A stretch of 64,000 nt of DNA, taken from assembly GCA_029261875.1 (NCBI GenBank), contig JAJDAL010000013.1, forward strand, positions 1-64,000. Direction: 5' to 3'. Of this stretch, positions 24,946 to 33,795 are shown piece after piece. Origin of the DNA: Deltaproteobacteria bacterium (GTDB taxonomy: Bacteria > Myxococcota_A > UBA9160 > JAJDAL01). Under the pieces are notes generated by a model. That model saw only the letters and a list, made by a program, of their open reading frames with translations. It had not been told where the DNA came from and did not search any database. A program made the position numbers and the translations under genes. Each line of letters starts with the position of its first letter. Position 1 is the first letter of the stretch.

Positions 24946-27325
24946 AGCTCGCCCAATAGAACGGATGTCTCGACGCCAAGCGACTGGCAAGGTCTCGTTG
25001 CGCCAAACGAAGCGCCTCTGCACGCCCGGTTCCATCGATCACGCGACGGTAGAACAACTCCATGAAATGACGCGTCGCCCTGTCCTCGGCGATCCACAGC
25101 GTCATCACGATGGATTCGGCTCCCGCCATTGCGAACGCGCGGCGCAAGCCGTACACGCCTTCCCCGACCGCGATGTGGCCAAGCCCCGTATCACAGGCCG
25201 AAAGCACGACGAGTTGTGTACCGGCGAGATCGAGATCGCGGACTTCGAGGGCTGTCAATAGGCCATCGCCTTCCTGATCGGTCGCGATGTTTCCACCCGC
25301 CAGAACCAACCCCGAACGCAGCATTGCGTCTTCACCAGTCGAAACCTGGGGACCAAGAATGTTTGCAAATCGAGGGAACGGGTAGTCGTTCGGAGTTTCC
25401 GAAAAGAACCCATGCGTGGCCAGGTGAAGAATACGCGGGCCCCGCACTGAACGAATCCGATCTTCGGTCGCCTCCTTCCCGTCCAGCACGCGAGCATCGG
25501 GAAGCAGCTTCGCGATGGCTGCTGCTTCCGCGCGTGTTTCCGGAAGAGGTCGGAATGAGCGACGCGAAATTCCCCGCACGACCGTCCCCTCGTCGGAATC
25601 CGGTCCTGCGTGCGGTGCGTCGAAATCCGGATTGGCGACCAGTAGCGGAGGTCCACGCGCAGAAAGTCGCACACGCGACAGAAGATCTCGTCCGGTGAGG
25701 AGATAGGAGAACGTGTAGCGGTCGAGCAGGTATCGACCCCGCTCGTCCACGAGGGCGGAAAACGGCAACAAATGCAGGGGGCCGTCCGGGGCGACGAACA
25801 CCAGCTGCTCGTCCCCCAGGAACTCGCGGATCGGCGAGAACACGATCTCGTCAACGAAGCGCGCCGCATCCTTGACACCGGTGCTGCGCGGGTCTCGCAA
25901 CCCCTTTCGCAACCGTGAAATTGCTTGATCGAAGGCTACTTGCTCCCCCAGGTCGAGGCACTGAGGAGACCCCTCGGAACGCAATACGCACGCGGCCAGG
26001 CGAGCCTCACTCCAGCGGTTGAAATAGCCTCGATCCAAATGGAGCTCCGGTTCGAAGCGCTCGTAGATCGCGTATTCGACGAGGGCAGAGTTTGGTGGAA
26101 GCGCATCCTGAACCCGCCGCGACGAAACGTTTCCAAGGCCGAGCTTCGCACCGGTCGCTCCGCGTTGAATCTCCCCTTCGAGTTCTTCCGCGCGTGCGTA
26201 TAAGCGTTCCGCGCGCTTCGCTGAGACCTTCGGTATACGTGCACTGTCCGCTGACAACACAAGTTGTGAGAGCCTAGCCCGCACATGCACGAGTTCTTCA
26301 AGGGAACGCGCCTCCGCCGGGGTGAGTTCCGCACGATATTCGTCGAGTAGGCTTCGCGTTGTTTCAAAAATGCGCCCCTTGCGCTGGAATAGCGCCGTCA
26401 TGGCTACGCGCTGGGCCTCTGCTCCCCGCGTGTCGAGGGCGATCGTCAAAATCTGATTCAAGTGCGGGCGCATCGATTCCAACAAGAGACGTTGACCGTC
26501 CCGCTCTTCGGATTCGAGCAACGCCGCCAAACGTCGCTCGGCGATGTCTAGCGCATTGCGCTCGACATCCGCCGCCCCACGGTCTTCCCCGTCCAGCCGC
26601 TGGATCCAGGCCAGCAAAAATTCGTTGAACATCTGGCGCGGGTAGAACACTGCGTAGTCGAAACTCGCGAGTGCTTTTCGTGAAGCTTCGACGTGGCGCC
26701 GCGCCAGCACCCGATTTCCCAGCGCGAGCTGGGCAGCCGCAACGTCCGATTCGATCATTTGCGTAAAGGGCGAACTCTTCCCGAAAAATTTCTCGGCAAC
26801 CGGGCGCGCGAGTTCGAAAAAGGCAAGAGCTTCGGCGGGCTCGTTCCTCGACAATGCGGGCCATCCAAGTTCTCGCAACGTAAGATCGGCGAGTTCCCCC
26901 AGCGGCGGGGATGCACGCGCAACTTCCAATGCGCGGTCCGAAGCCGCTCGCGAGCGCTCGAATTCTTCGCGCCGTGCGTAGAGTTGGGCGAGCGTCGTTG
27001 CGCCCAACAACACCACCTGCGAACGATGCTCGCGCATCCTGAATATGGCATCGGCACGCTCGAGCATTGCCAATGCGGAGGCTTCGTCTCCCTTCCAACC
27101 AGCCCCCCGAGCCACACGCACCAAAGCTTCCCCGACCTCGACGCTGGTCGGGCCGTGTTTCGCCTCCGCGTCCGCCAGAATCTGGCGCATTCGTCGGTCG
27201 TACGCGATGGGATCATCGAGTCCAGTGTGCTGGAGAATCGCGTCCGGGTCATTTCGGATCGCGAGGATCCGCAGAGAGGCACACCCGAGATTCAAGAGAA
27301 CACAGAAAATTGCGACTAGCCGCAT
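24914..27325 (-). CDS. CHAT-domain protease-like lipoprotein with helical repeats
   Basis: Encodes 803 residues from ATG at 27325; a GGAAGGG ribosome site lies just upstream. Lipobox LNLGC gives a lipidated Cys15, so the protein is anchored to the envelope. Residues about 40-400 are helical repeats of TPR-like character (for example ALAMLERADAIFRMREH). The C-terminal CHAT (caspase-like) domain has the catalytic pair His638 (HLATHGFF) and Cys711 (LSACDTGLG). CHAT proteins are clan CD cysteine peptidases related to separase and caspases, usually cytoplasmic; lipid anchoring of a full-length one is notable. Convergent with the sigma operon, which encodes likely partners. Confidence 0.88.
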   Translation of the reverse strand: MRLVAIFCVLLNLGCASLRILAIRNDPDAILQHTGLDDPIAYDRRMRQILADAEAKHGPTSVEVGEALVRVARGAGWKGDEASALAMLERADAIFRMREHRSQVVLLGATTLAQLYARREEFERSRAASDRALEVARASPPLGELADLTLRELGWPALSRNEPAEALAFFELARPVAEKFFGKSSPFTQMIESDVAAAQLALGNRVLARRHVEASRKALASFDYAVFYPRQMFNEFLLAWIQRLDGEDRGAADVERNALDIAERRLAALLESEERDGQRLLLESMRPHLNQILTIALDTRGAEAQRVAMTALFQRKGRIFETTRSLLDEYRAELTPAEARSLEELVHVRARLSQLVLSADSARIPKVSAKRAERLYARAEELEGEIQRGATGAKLGLGNVSSRRVQDALPPNSALVEYAIYERFEPELHLDRGYFNRWSEARLAACVLRSEGSPQCLDLGEQVAFDQAISRLRKGLRDPRSTGVKDAARFVDEIVFSPIREFLGDEQLVFVAPDGPLHLLPFSALVDERGRYLLDRYTFSYLLTGRDLLSRVRLSARGPPLLVANPDFDAPHAGPDSDEGTVVRGISRRSFRPLPETRAEAAAIAKLLPDARVLDGKEATEDRIRSVRGPRILHLATHGFFSETPNDYPFPRFANILGPQVSTGEDAMLRSGLVLAGGNIATDQEGDGLLTALEVRDLDLAGTQLVVLSACDTGLGHIAVGEGVYGLRRAFAMAGAESIVMTLWIAEDRATRHFMELFYRRVIDGTGRAEALRLAQRDLASRLASRHPFYWASFIVSGHVPTH

Positions 27326-27586
27326 ACCCTTCCGAATGAGCAACCCTCCCGCGCCATGGCAGCCATGATGCCGACAACGGTACGGTTCGCTACGGGAGGA
27401 TGCCAGCTGCCCGCAAGCCCATCGGATTCGAATCATCCACCGCTCAACATTGCCCGCTCTCGCCTGAGCCGCTAGCCAGAAGGTGAATGAACGAGATTCC
27501 TATGTTCCGGGCGGCATGGATTTCGACGTCTTTTCATTCCAGGCGAGGAACTTCTGGTCGGGATCCGCGAACAACGCGAGGCTTTC

Positions 27587-28381
27587 ATGGATCTGCTTAC
27601 TTTCGAGAACGGTGCGAACCTGCTGGTCCTGATCTTTCTTCAGGCGGTGTTGGGCTTCGACAATCTGCTCTACATCTCGATCGAGTCCCAACGCGCACCC
27701 GCGGCCGCGCAGGCGAGCGTGCGGCGCTGGGGCATCTTGATCGCGTTGGCGCTGCGGGTCATTCTGCTGTTCGCCATCATGCAGCTTCTCGAACGCTTTA
27801 CCGCTCCGTGGTTCGAAGTGCATTGGCAGGGCGTTCTCGAGGGCTCCTTCAATTTCACTACGCTCGTTTTCCTGGCGGGCGGCGGTTTCCTCATGTGGAC
27901 CGCCGTCAAGGAGATCTCCCATTTGCTAGCGCTGGAAGATCTCCATCACACGAAGGACGAATCCGGAAAATCTGCAGCGCAGGTCGTGGCCATGATCGTG
28001 CTGATGAATCTGATTTTCTCCTTCGATTCGATTCTCTCGGCGTTGGCGATCACGGAAGTCTTCGTGGTACTCGCCATCGCCATCGCGATCTCCGGCATCG
28101 CGATGCTCGTCCTATCCGACACGGTCGCGGCGTTCATCGAGCGAAACCGCAAGTACGAGGTCCTGGGCCTGTTCATCTTGTTGATCGTGGGGGTCGTACT
28201 GCTGGGTGAGGGGGGCCACGCCGCGCATTTGAAATTGTTCGGGTTCGCGGTGGAGCCGATGGCGAAGACCACGTTCTATTTCGCCATCTTCGTGCTCGTG
28301 CTCGTCGACATCATTCAATCCGGCTACCAGAACAAACTCGCGCGGCAGCGCAAACGCGAACAACAAGCGGCCCCGGCGTGA
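27587..28381 (+). CDS. TerC-family integral membrane protein
   Basis: Encodes 264 residues with about seven membrane helices. The two acidic repeats GFDNLLYI (near 22) and FSFDSILSA (near 145) are the TerC-family metal-site signatures; many such proteins act as manganese exporters or in tellurite resistance. A charged loop (ALEDLHHTKDESGK) separates the halves. No ter operon partners are adjacent; an EXPERA-like gene follows 16 bases downstream. Manganese or metal export is the best inference. Confidence 0.88.
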   Translation: MDLLTFENGANLLVLIFLQAVLGFDNLLYISIESQRAPAAAQASVRRWGILIALALRVILLFAIMQLLERFTAPWFEVHWQGVLEGSFNFTTLVFLAGGGFLMWTAVKEISHLLALEDLHHTKDESGKSAAQVVAMIVLMNLIFSFDSILSALAITEVFVVLAIAIAISGIAMLVLSDTVAAFIERNRKYEVLGLFILLIVGVVLLGEGGHAAHLKLFGFAVEPMAKTTFYFAIFVLVLVDIIQSGYQNKLARQRKREQQAAPA

Positions 28382-28397
28382 CGGAAAGGGAATCGAC

Positions 28398-29108
28398 GTG
28401 CGGCCCGCAACGACGCTGAACCACCTCGATCTCTGGATCGCGCGCGGCCTGACGCTCGGAACCGTCGCCGTTGCGTTTCCCCTGGCGGCGGTCGCGGTAT
28501 TTTCGTTCGGCGCCGATCGCAACGTCACCGCGGATCGGTTCGCCGTCGTCTATTCCGTCGGCCTGTTTGCCGGCTTCACCACGTCGCTGTGGCCGCTCCC
28601 GAGTCTGCGCGATTGGACGCGCTTCGAACGACTCCAGTCCCTTTGCCTGGTGTTCCTCGTCGTCTCGTGCATCACGCACCTGTCCTGGGAGTTCGTCTGG
28701 TTGATCGCCCACGAGGCGATCGCGGGCGCACGCGACTCCGCCTGGGCGTATCCCTGGTGGTCCTACATCGACGGCGGTGACGCCCGCTACGCGAATCCGA
28801 CGCCCACCTTGATCATGATGGAAGTCCTCTCCGTCGCGAACGGTTTGATGGGGGCGGTGGGTTTGGTGCTTTGGCGCCGGTCGCATGGAACGGACCGCCG
28901 CGCCAACTTCCTCTTCGCCGCCATGGCCGTCGTTCACCTCTACTCCACCTCCCTGTATTTCGGAAGTGAGATCATCGAAGGCTTGCCCAATGTCGACACG
29001 ACGAGCTTCCTCGACACGTGGATCAAGTTCGGCCTTGCCAATCTACCTTGGCTCGCTTTCCCCCCGTGTGTGGTGTATTGGAGTTGGCGAAAGCTGAACG
29101 ATGCCTGA
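28398..29108 (+). CDS. EXPERA/emopamil-binding-protein-like membrane protein
   Basis: Encodes 236 residues from GTG at 28398 preceded by AAGGGA. Five to six membrane helices. The motifs HLSWEFVWL, GDARY and a conserved Glu in LIMMEVLSVANGLMG match the EXPERA domain, found in emopamil-binding protein (sterol delta8-delta7 isomerase) and TM6SF proteins. In bacteria the role is unclear. Its presence with two sterol-desaturase-type genes hints at sterol-like lipid metabolism, but this is inference. Overlaps the DksA-like gene start by 8 bases. Confidence 0.7.
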   Translation: MRPATTLNHLDLWIARGLTLGTVAVAFPLAAVAVFSFGADRNVTADRFAVVYSVGLFAGFTTSLWPLPSLRDWTRFERLQSLCLVFLVVSCITHLSWEFVWLIAHEAIAGARDSAWAYPWWSYIDGGDARYANPTPTLIMMEVLSVANGLMGAVGLVLWRRSHGTDRRANFLFAAMAVVHLYSTSLYFGSEIIEGLPNVDTTSFLDTWIKFGLANLPWLAFPPCVVYWSWRKLNDA

Positions 29109-29460
29109 ACTGACCCAAGACGAAGCAGAAGGAATTCACCAATCGCTCCTGCGCTTGGGAGACGAGCTGCGCGCGATGCTCGAAAGCTCCTCCGAGGGCG
29201 CTCGCCCGGTCGATCTCGACGAACCCATCGGACGCGTTTCGCGCATGGATGCCATGCAGCAACAGAGCATGGCCAAAGCCAATCGCGCGGGAGCCCTGCT
29301 GCGCCTGCAGCAAGTAGACGCCGCCCTCGAGCGCATGAAACGCGACGAATTCGGACTGTGTGCCAGTTGTGGCGAGGAGGTCGGCGCAGCGCGCTTGCGC
29401 GTGCGCCCGGAAGCCCCGCTGTGCCTCGCCTGTCAGAACCATCGCGAAAAGCGACGCTAA
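29101..29460 (+). CDS. TraR/DksA-type zinc-finger protein
   Basis: Encodes 119 residues. The C-terminal C4 zinc finger CASCG (Cys87, Cys90) and CLAC (Cys108, Cys111) follows a helical N-terminal coiled coil. DksA-type proteins bind the RNA polymerase secondary channel and change transcription, often with ppGpp; the coiled-coil tip acidic pair is not clearly conserved here. It is at the end of a three-gene run with TerC and EXPERA-like genes. Confidence 0.85.
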   Translation: MPELTQDEAEGIHQSLLRLGDELRAMLESSSEGARPVDLDEPIGRVSRMDAMQQQSMAKANRAGALLRLQQVDAALERMKRDEFGLCASCGEEVGAARLRVRPEAPLCLACQNHREKRR

Positions 29461-29573
29461 TCCGGCCCCGAAACGGCGCAGTTGTACTCGCCCCCGACTG
29501 AACTAGACTCTTCCCCCAGGGGAGCTTTGGTCCGGTTAGCGAGCCCAGTCTGGGGCGCGCGTGAGGAAACCCA

Positions 29574-30500
29574 ATGAAACTCCGAAACCTTTCGATCAAC
29601 GGTCATCGCGTGACCTACCGCACGGGCGGCACGGGCCCGGTGTTGTTGTTGATCCATGGGATGGCGGGGAGCGCGACCACCTGGAAGCAGGTGATGCCCA
29701 AGCTCGCCAAACACTTCACCGTCGTCGCGCCGGATCTCGTCGGCCACGGAAGTTCGGACAAGCCCGCCGGGGATTATTCGCTCGGCGCTTTCGCCAGCCT
29801 GCTACGCGACTTGTTGGTGGCGTTGGGACACGAACACGCCACGGTCGTGGGGCAATCCCTGGGCGGCGGTGTGGCGATGCAGTTCGCCTACCAATACCCG
29901 GAACGCTGTGAACGCCTGGTGCTCGTCGGAAGCGGAGGGTTGGGGCGCGAAGTCAACTCCCTGCTCCGCTGGTTGACGCTGCCCGGATCCGAGGCGGTGC
30001 TTTCGGTCGCCTGTGCGCGCCAGGTCCGTTCCGCGATCGAGACGATCGGCGAGTTGGCCGCGCGCCTGGGATTTCGTCCGGCGCCGGTGACCGGGGAACT
30101 CTGGCGCAGCTATTCCTCGCTCGGCGACGACGCAACGCGCGATGCGTTTCTCCGCACCCTCCGTGCGGTCGTGGACGCGGGCGGACAGTCCATCTCGGCG
30201 GGCAGTCGACTTCATCTCGCGTCGCAGATGCCCACCCTGATCGTGTGGGGGAACGCGGATCCCATCATTCCGGTAGAACACGCCCACACCGCCCACGCCG
30301 CGATCCCCGGCAGTCGCCTCGAGATCTTCGACGGCGTTGGACACTACCCGCACTGTGAAGCACCGGATCGGTTCATCGATGTGTTGGTTGAATTCGTCGA
30401 GTCCACCGTGCCCGCCCAGATCAAGATCTCTCCCCAGCACGTCCTTCAACCGCCCGCGGAAGAAGCGCTCAGCCCCCGACCCACTCCGCCAACCCATTGA
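29574..30500 (+). CDS. alpha/beta hydrolase
   Basis: Encodes 308 residues. Oxyanion motif HGMAG near 29, nucleophile Ser95 in GQSLGGG, acid Asp229 in GNADPII and His257 in GHYPH complete a catalytic triad. It resembles 2-hydroxymuconate-semialdehyde hydrolase/esterase relatives. The Pro-rich C-terminal 30 residues look like an added tail. Substrate unknown. Its 3' end overlaps the convergent membrane-protein gene by 32 bases. Confidence 0.88.
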   Translation: MKLRNLSINGHRVTYRTGGTGPVLLLIHGMAGSATTWKQVMPKLAKHFTVVAPDLVGHGSSDKPAGDYSLGAFASLLRDLLVALGHEHATVVGQSLGGGVAMQFAYQYPERCERLVLVGSGGLGREVNSLLRWLTLPGSEAVLSVACARQVRSAIETIGELAARLGFRPAPVTGELWRSYSSLGDDATRDAFLRTLRAVVDAGGQSISAGSRLHLASQMPTLIVWGNADPIIPVEHAHTAHAAIPGSRLEIFDGVGHYPHCEAPDRFIDVLVEFVESTVPAQIKISPQHVLQPPAEEALSPRPTPPTH

Positions 30501-31335
30501 GCCACGGGACTTCGCGGTAGAAATAAACCAGCCCGAACGTTCCCAGGTAGGCGAGACGCGTTCTGCGTTGCTCGGACGGGCATTGCGCGACCCCCATGGC
30601 GAGCAACAACCACGCGAACCCCGCAACCGTGGCGACGGCGTAGGTCGTGACGCAGAAGAGCAGCAGCGCTCCATCGCGCAAGCGCGCCGCCCACTCCATT
30701 CGGAAGAGAAAGCAAACCGCCACCAGTCCTTCGATGGCCAGCGTCCCCAGGCTCGCCACAGCGGTCACCCGGCGAAACGCGTCAGTCAGGACGAGCTCCT
30801 GCGGCGCGCCGTGTACGCCCGCAAGAAACGAACGATTGTGTTCGAGGATTTCGGAGTCCATGCCGAAAAGCCGCGCGGCGGTTTCGAAGCGAGCATCCAT
30901 TATCCATGTGAAACGCATGAAGTCGCCGGAAAGGAAATCCGGAGACAGAAAAACCTTCCACACCATCGCGAAGACAAACACGAGCCCGACCAGCACGCGG
31001 GCATTCCCGGCCAGAAACCCAACCGGATCGTTCGAGCGCAGCGCCAACCCGGCCGCCAGGCACCAGTACACGAGCAAGTAGGCGTGATTGTCCGGAAGAG
31101 GCCAGTCTTCCAGAACCCGCAACCCCGCGGCCAGCGCCAACCCGAACCAAAGCCACGCATGGCGACGGGCCGCGGGCCACAACAATGCCACCGCCGCAAG
31201 GGACGTAATGATGGGCCGGAAACGCCAATCGCCGATCGGGTTCAGCAGCAGCGATAACGCGGTCAATCCGAGGGCCAGTTCCAACGGGGTCGTGCGCGCC
31301 AGCCCATCCCAACCGCCTTCGCGCGCTTCATCCAT
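30469..31335 (-). CDS. multi-pass membrane protein, HTTM-like (module 1, large subunit)
   Basis: Encodes 288 residues from ATG at 31335, overlapping the end of the small partner gene by 8 bases. About seven membrane helices. The motif FAMVWKVFLSPDFLSGDFMRF resembles WAGLQKLLYGHYFRGDF in the protein at 54865-55770, and both sit next to a gene for a 139-154-residue protein with an N-terminal helix, suggesting a duplicated two-gene module. The K-x(n)-F-x-GDF pattern recalls HTTM domains of the vitamin K carboxylase type, without the rest of that family. Function unknown. Confidence 0.7.
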   Translation of the reverse strand: MDEAREGGWDGLARTTPLELALGLTALSLLLNPIGDWRFRPIITSLAAVALLWPAARRHAWLWFGLALAAGLRVLEDWPLPDNHAYLLVYWCLAAGLALRSNDPVGFLAGNARVLVGLVFVFAMVWKVFLSPDFLSGDFMRFTWIMDARFETAARLFGMDSEILEHNRSFLAGVHGAPQELVLTDAFRRVTAVASLGTLAIEGLVAVCFLFRMEWAARLRDGALLLFCVTTYAVATVAGFAWLLLAMGVAQCPSEQRRTRLAYLGTFGLVYFYREVPWLNGLAEWVGG

Positions 31336-31747
31336 CTGGCGTCTCGAGGTCGAGATCGACATCTCGGACCAGACGGACGTTGGGCGCGAGCGTTCCCGGC
31401 GCAAACGTCGTGCGCCACAGCTGGACGCGCAAGCGGCGCAGGTCGGGAACCCGCTCACGCTCTACCCGAAGCATTCGTTCGGCGAACGCGCGGAGTCGCG
31501 TTTGCGTCGGAAGTGCGCGAACTCGCTCCTCCGCTTCACTCAGCTCTTCTGGGACTTCGCGCTCGAGCCACAGGCCCGGCGACTCGGCCAAGACGACCAG
31601 GTGGCGGGCACTGCGGGAATCGATGTTGGAAAACATTCCGAATCCGCCGCCCAGCCAGGGACTCAGGTCGGCGGTCCGCGTCAGCGCAATCTGCGTAGCG
31701 CCGACCCACACGAGAAGCGTCGGCGCAACCCAATTCGCGTAGCGCAT
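31328..31747 (-). CDS. membrane-anchored protein (module 1, small subunit)
   Basis: Encodes 139 residues. One N-terminal membrane helix (about 7-23) precedes LSPWLGGGFGMFSN, which is similar in position to DPWKFAGFAMYATW in the protein at 54404-54868. The rest is a charged soluble domain. It starts 2 bases after the DUF6515 gene stop, so it is part of the minus-strand envelope operon, and it overlaps the next gene. The pair looks like a two-component membrane complex. Confidence 0.7.
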   Translation of the reverse strand: MRYANWVAPTLLVWVGATQIALTRTADLSPWLGGGFGMFSNIDSRSARHLVVLAESPGLWLEREVPEELSEAEERVRALPTQTRLRAFAERMLRVERERVPDLRRLRVQLWRTTFAPGTLAPNVRLVRDVDLDLETPDG

Positions 31748-31749
31748 GC

Positions 31750-32928
31750 TCAGCTCTTGGGTTTGGGTGGATCCACGATCACGTATCGATCGCCGAGTTT
31801 TCGATAGAAGACCTTGTCGAACTGATAATAGGAATCGCCCGCAACGTCGAGTTCGCGTGCGCCATCAGGCAAGCTCGGCACCTCGGCGCCCACGGGGGGA
31901 TCCACGACGACGTAGATTTGTTTTCCATCGCGCGTCACCTGAATGTAGAAGCTGCCGTTGTCCAGGTAATAGGTCTTGCCGTCGATCACGATCTCGGTCG
32001 GGTTTTCGAGTTTCGTGATCTCCGCTCCGCTGGGTGCCGATACGGGAACGTACTTCACCTCGCTCTGGACGATGACGCGGTCGTAATAACTCCCACCGCA
32101 GTAGTAATAGGAGTGCGCACTCACCACCACGACCTGATTCGAGCACCCGAGGGATACGAAGACGTGGGGCGCGTAATACGCGCTCCCCATGTACCCGTGA
32201 TGCCAATTCCAATATTCGTCGTAATATTTCTCCGCGTATTCCTGTCGTTCTTCGCGAACGTTGTCCGCCCACCCCTGGCGATTGTCCTGGGCTTCTTGGA
32301 AATGGTCTTGTCGGTTCTGCTGTCGGTCGCCCATCTCCTCTTGGCGGTTGTCCCACCGTTCGGACCGATCTTCGGACCCCGGACGCTCGCCTTCACCCGG
32401 TCGACGATCTCCAACGGATTCTCCCGATCCCGGACGGCGAGTCGGTTCGTTCGAGGTGCCGTCTCCCGGACGCCGAGCCGGTTGCGTCGTGGCTCCGCCT
32501 CCCGGGCGCGCCACCTTTCCCGTATCTCGACTCGGCGAATGCGACGGAGTACTCGGGCGCGTCGAAGGACGCTTCCAACCGTCCGGGAGTCGCCCGGTGC
32601 TGCCCGGCCGCGCTGCGCCCCCTCTGGAGCCGCTACCGCCCCAGTTGATGTTCCCCATGGAGCCCCGGGAGCCGCCGCCCAGCGAACCTCTCGATCCTCC
32701 ACTTCCGCGCGAATAAGAGCCACCCCCGCTGTTGCGAATCGAGCCTCGGCTTCCGCCACCACCGCGGGAGAAGCCGCCGCCGCCACCGCCACCGCGGGAA
32801 AAGCCACCTCCGCCGCCGCCACCACGATGGCCTCCGCCGCCGCGTCCTCGCGCTTCCGCGAGGTCGTTGTAGATGAAGATCGCCGCAACGGAGATCGAAA
32901 GCAGTAGAAGCATTCGGCGACCCAACAT
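31750..32928 (-). CDS. Gly/Arg-rich exported protein with DUF6515-like domain
   Basis: Encodes 392 residues from ATG at 32928, which shares a base with the upstream stop. Signal peptide at 1-22; residues about 24-110 are extremely Gly/Ser/Arg-rich low complexity, 110-220 are Pro/Arg/Gly-rich, then a coiled charged region rich in Asp, Asn, Arg and Gln, and from about 270 a folded domain with repeated YYYxxGxYY-type motifs and two similar units (KTYYLDNGSFYIQV and GDSYYQFDKVFYRKL) matching DUF6515-type proteins. Likely periplasmic or outer-surface. Co-transcribed with a DUF2092 protein upstream, a common pairing. Confidence 0.78.
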   Translation of the reverse strand: MLGRRMLLLLSISVAAIFIYNDLAEARGRGGGGHRGGGGGGGFSRGGGGGGGFSRGGGGSRGSIRNSGGGSYSRGSGGSRGSLGGGSRGSMGNINWGGSGSRGGAARPGSTGRLPDGWKRPSTRPSTPSHSPSRDTGKVARPGGGATTQPARRPGDGTSNEPTRRPGSGESVGDRRPGEGERPGSEDRSERWDNRQEEMGDRQQNRQDHFQEAQDNRQGWADNVREERQEYAEKYYDEYWNWHHGYMGSAYYAPHVFVSLGCSNQVVVVSAHSYYYCGGSYYDRVIVQSEVKYVPVSAPSGAEITKLENPTEIVIDGKTYYLDNGSFYIQVTRDGKQIYVVVDPPVGAEVPSLPDGARELDVAGDSYYQFDKVFYRKLGDRYVIVDPPKPKS

Positions 32929-33728
32929 CAGCGAACCCCCTGGCGGCGACCGCGTTCGGGTCGCGCGAATACCGGGATCTGTTCCGCACCGTCCGGAGCG
33001 TTGAAGGCGAACAACGCGTCCGGGGCTTCTCGATCGAAGTTCCACGCGTCGAACTGCGCGGCAAACTGCGGACTGCTCGGTTCGTCCTTGTAGGTGATCA
33101 CGATCTTGCGAATCCAACGCGCGTCGCCGCGTTCGATCCAAATCTGCCAATCCATGACCTCCCCGCGAAACGCGAGATGGTCGCAATCGTGGCTGCCCAC
33201 GCGACTCGGGCCGACGATCTCGCCGGAAAGCGCAGCCTGCCCCAGGTGAGAGAGGTCGCTGTACAGCAGATCCCCCAGCGGAAGCGCGGCGCCGATTTCC
33301 AACTCGATGTAATCGAGCGTCGCGTCCAGCGTGTCGGGAGTCGCGAACTGCCCATAGACGTTCTCGGCCTCGTGGAAGACCGTCATTTGCTCGCCGTCGT
33401 AGTAGACGCTTCGAACGTCTCCATCGTCTCGGCGGAAAGTCGCTTGCACGCGGTTCGGGCGACGAACCGACACTTCATCGAGACTCTCGACCTCGATCTT
33501 CTGCCCATCGGCCTGCACGACGTCGTAACGCGTCCGCAACTGAATGTGCATGCGGTCCGCGCTCGCAACCCGCTGGGCCGCTTCCCGAAGAAGCGCGAGC
33601 GCGCCGGGGTCGACCGCGTTTCGCTCGGGCGGGGTCTCCTGTGAAAGCGCCGGCCCGGCCAGCGCGGTCCACAGCACCATGATCACCAGCCCCGCGCAGG
33701 CTCGGACGACTCGATTCACTCGATCCAC
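32928..33728 (-). CDS. DUF2092-family exported protein
   Basis: Encodes 266 residues. GTG at 33728 is chosen because AGGAGGG lies 6 bases before it; an ATG at 33758 has no site. Signal peptide ends near GPALSQ. The pattern of an N-terminal helix with ALLREAAQRVASADRM followed by a beta sheet (RPNRVQATFRRDDGDVRSVYYDGEQMTV) matches DUF2092, a fold related to LolA/LolB-type lipoprotein carriers. It probably binds hydrophobic ligands or carries lipoproteins. Its stop overlaps the DUF6515-like start. Confidence 0.8.
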   Translation of the reverse strand: MDRVNRVVRACAGLVIMVLWTALAGPALSQETPPERNAVDPGALALLREAAQRVASADRMHIQLRTRYDVVQADGQKIEVESLDEVSVRRPNRVQATFRRDDGDVRSVYYDGEQMTVFHEAENVYGQFATPDTLDATLDYIELEIGAALPLGDLLYSDLSHLGQAALSGEIVGPSRVGSHDCDHLAFRGEVMDWQIWIERGDARWIRKIVITYKDEPSSPQFAAQFDAWNFDREAPDALFAFNAPDGAEQIPVFARPERGRRQGVR

Positions 33729-33795
33729 GGAAACCCTCCTCTTCGCGGCGCCCAGCATGCCATGGCTGGCCGTGTAGTGCGAGCAACAAAACTGC

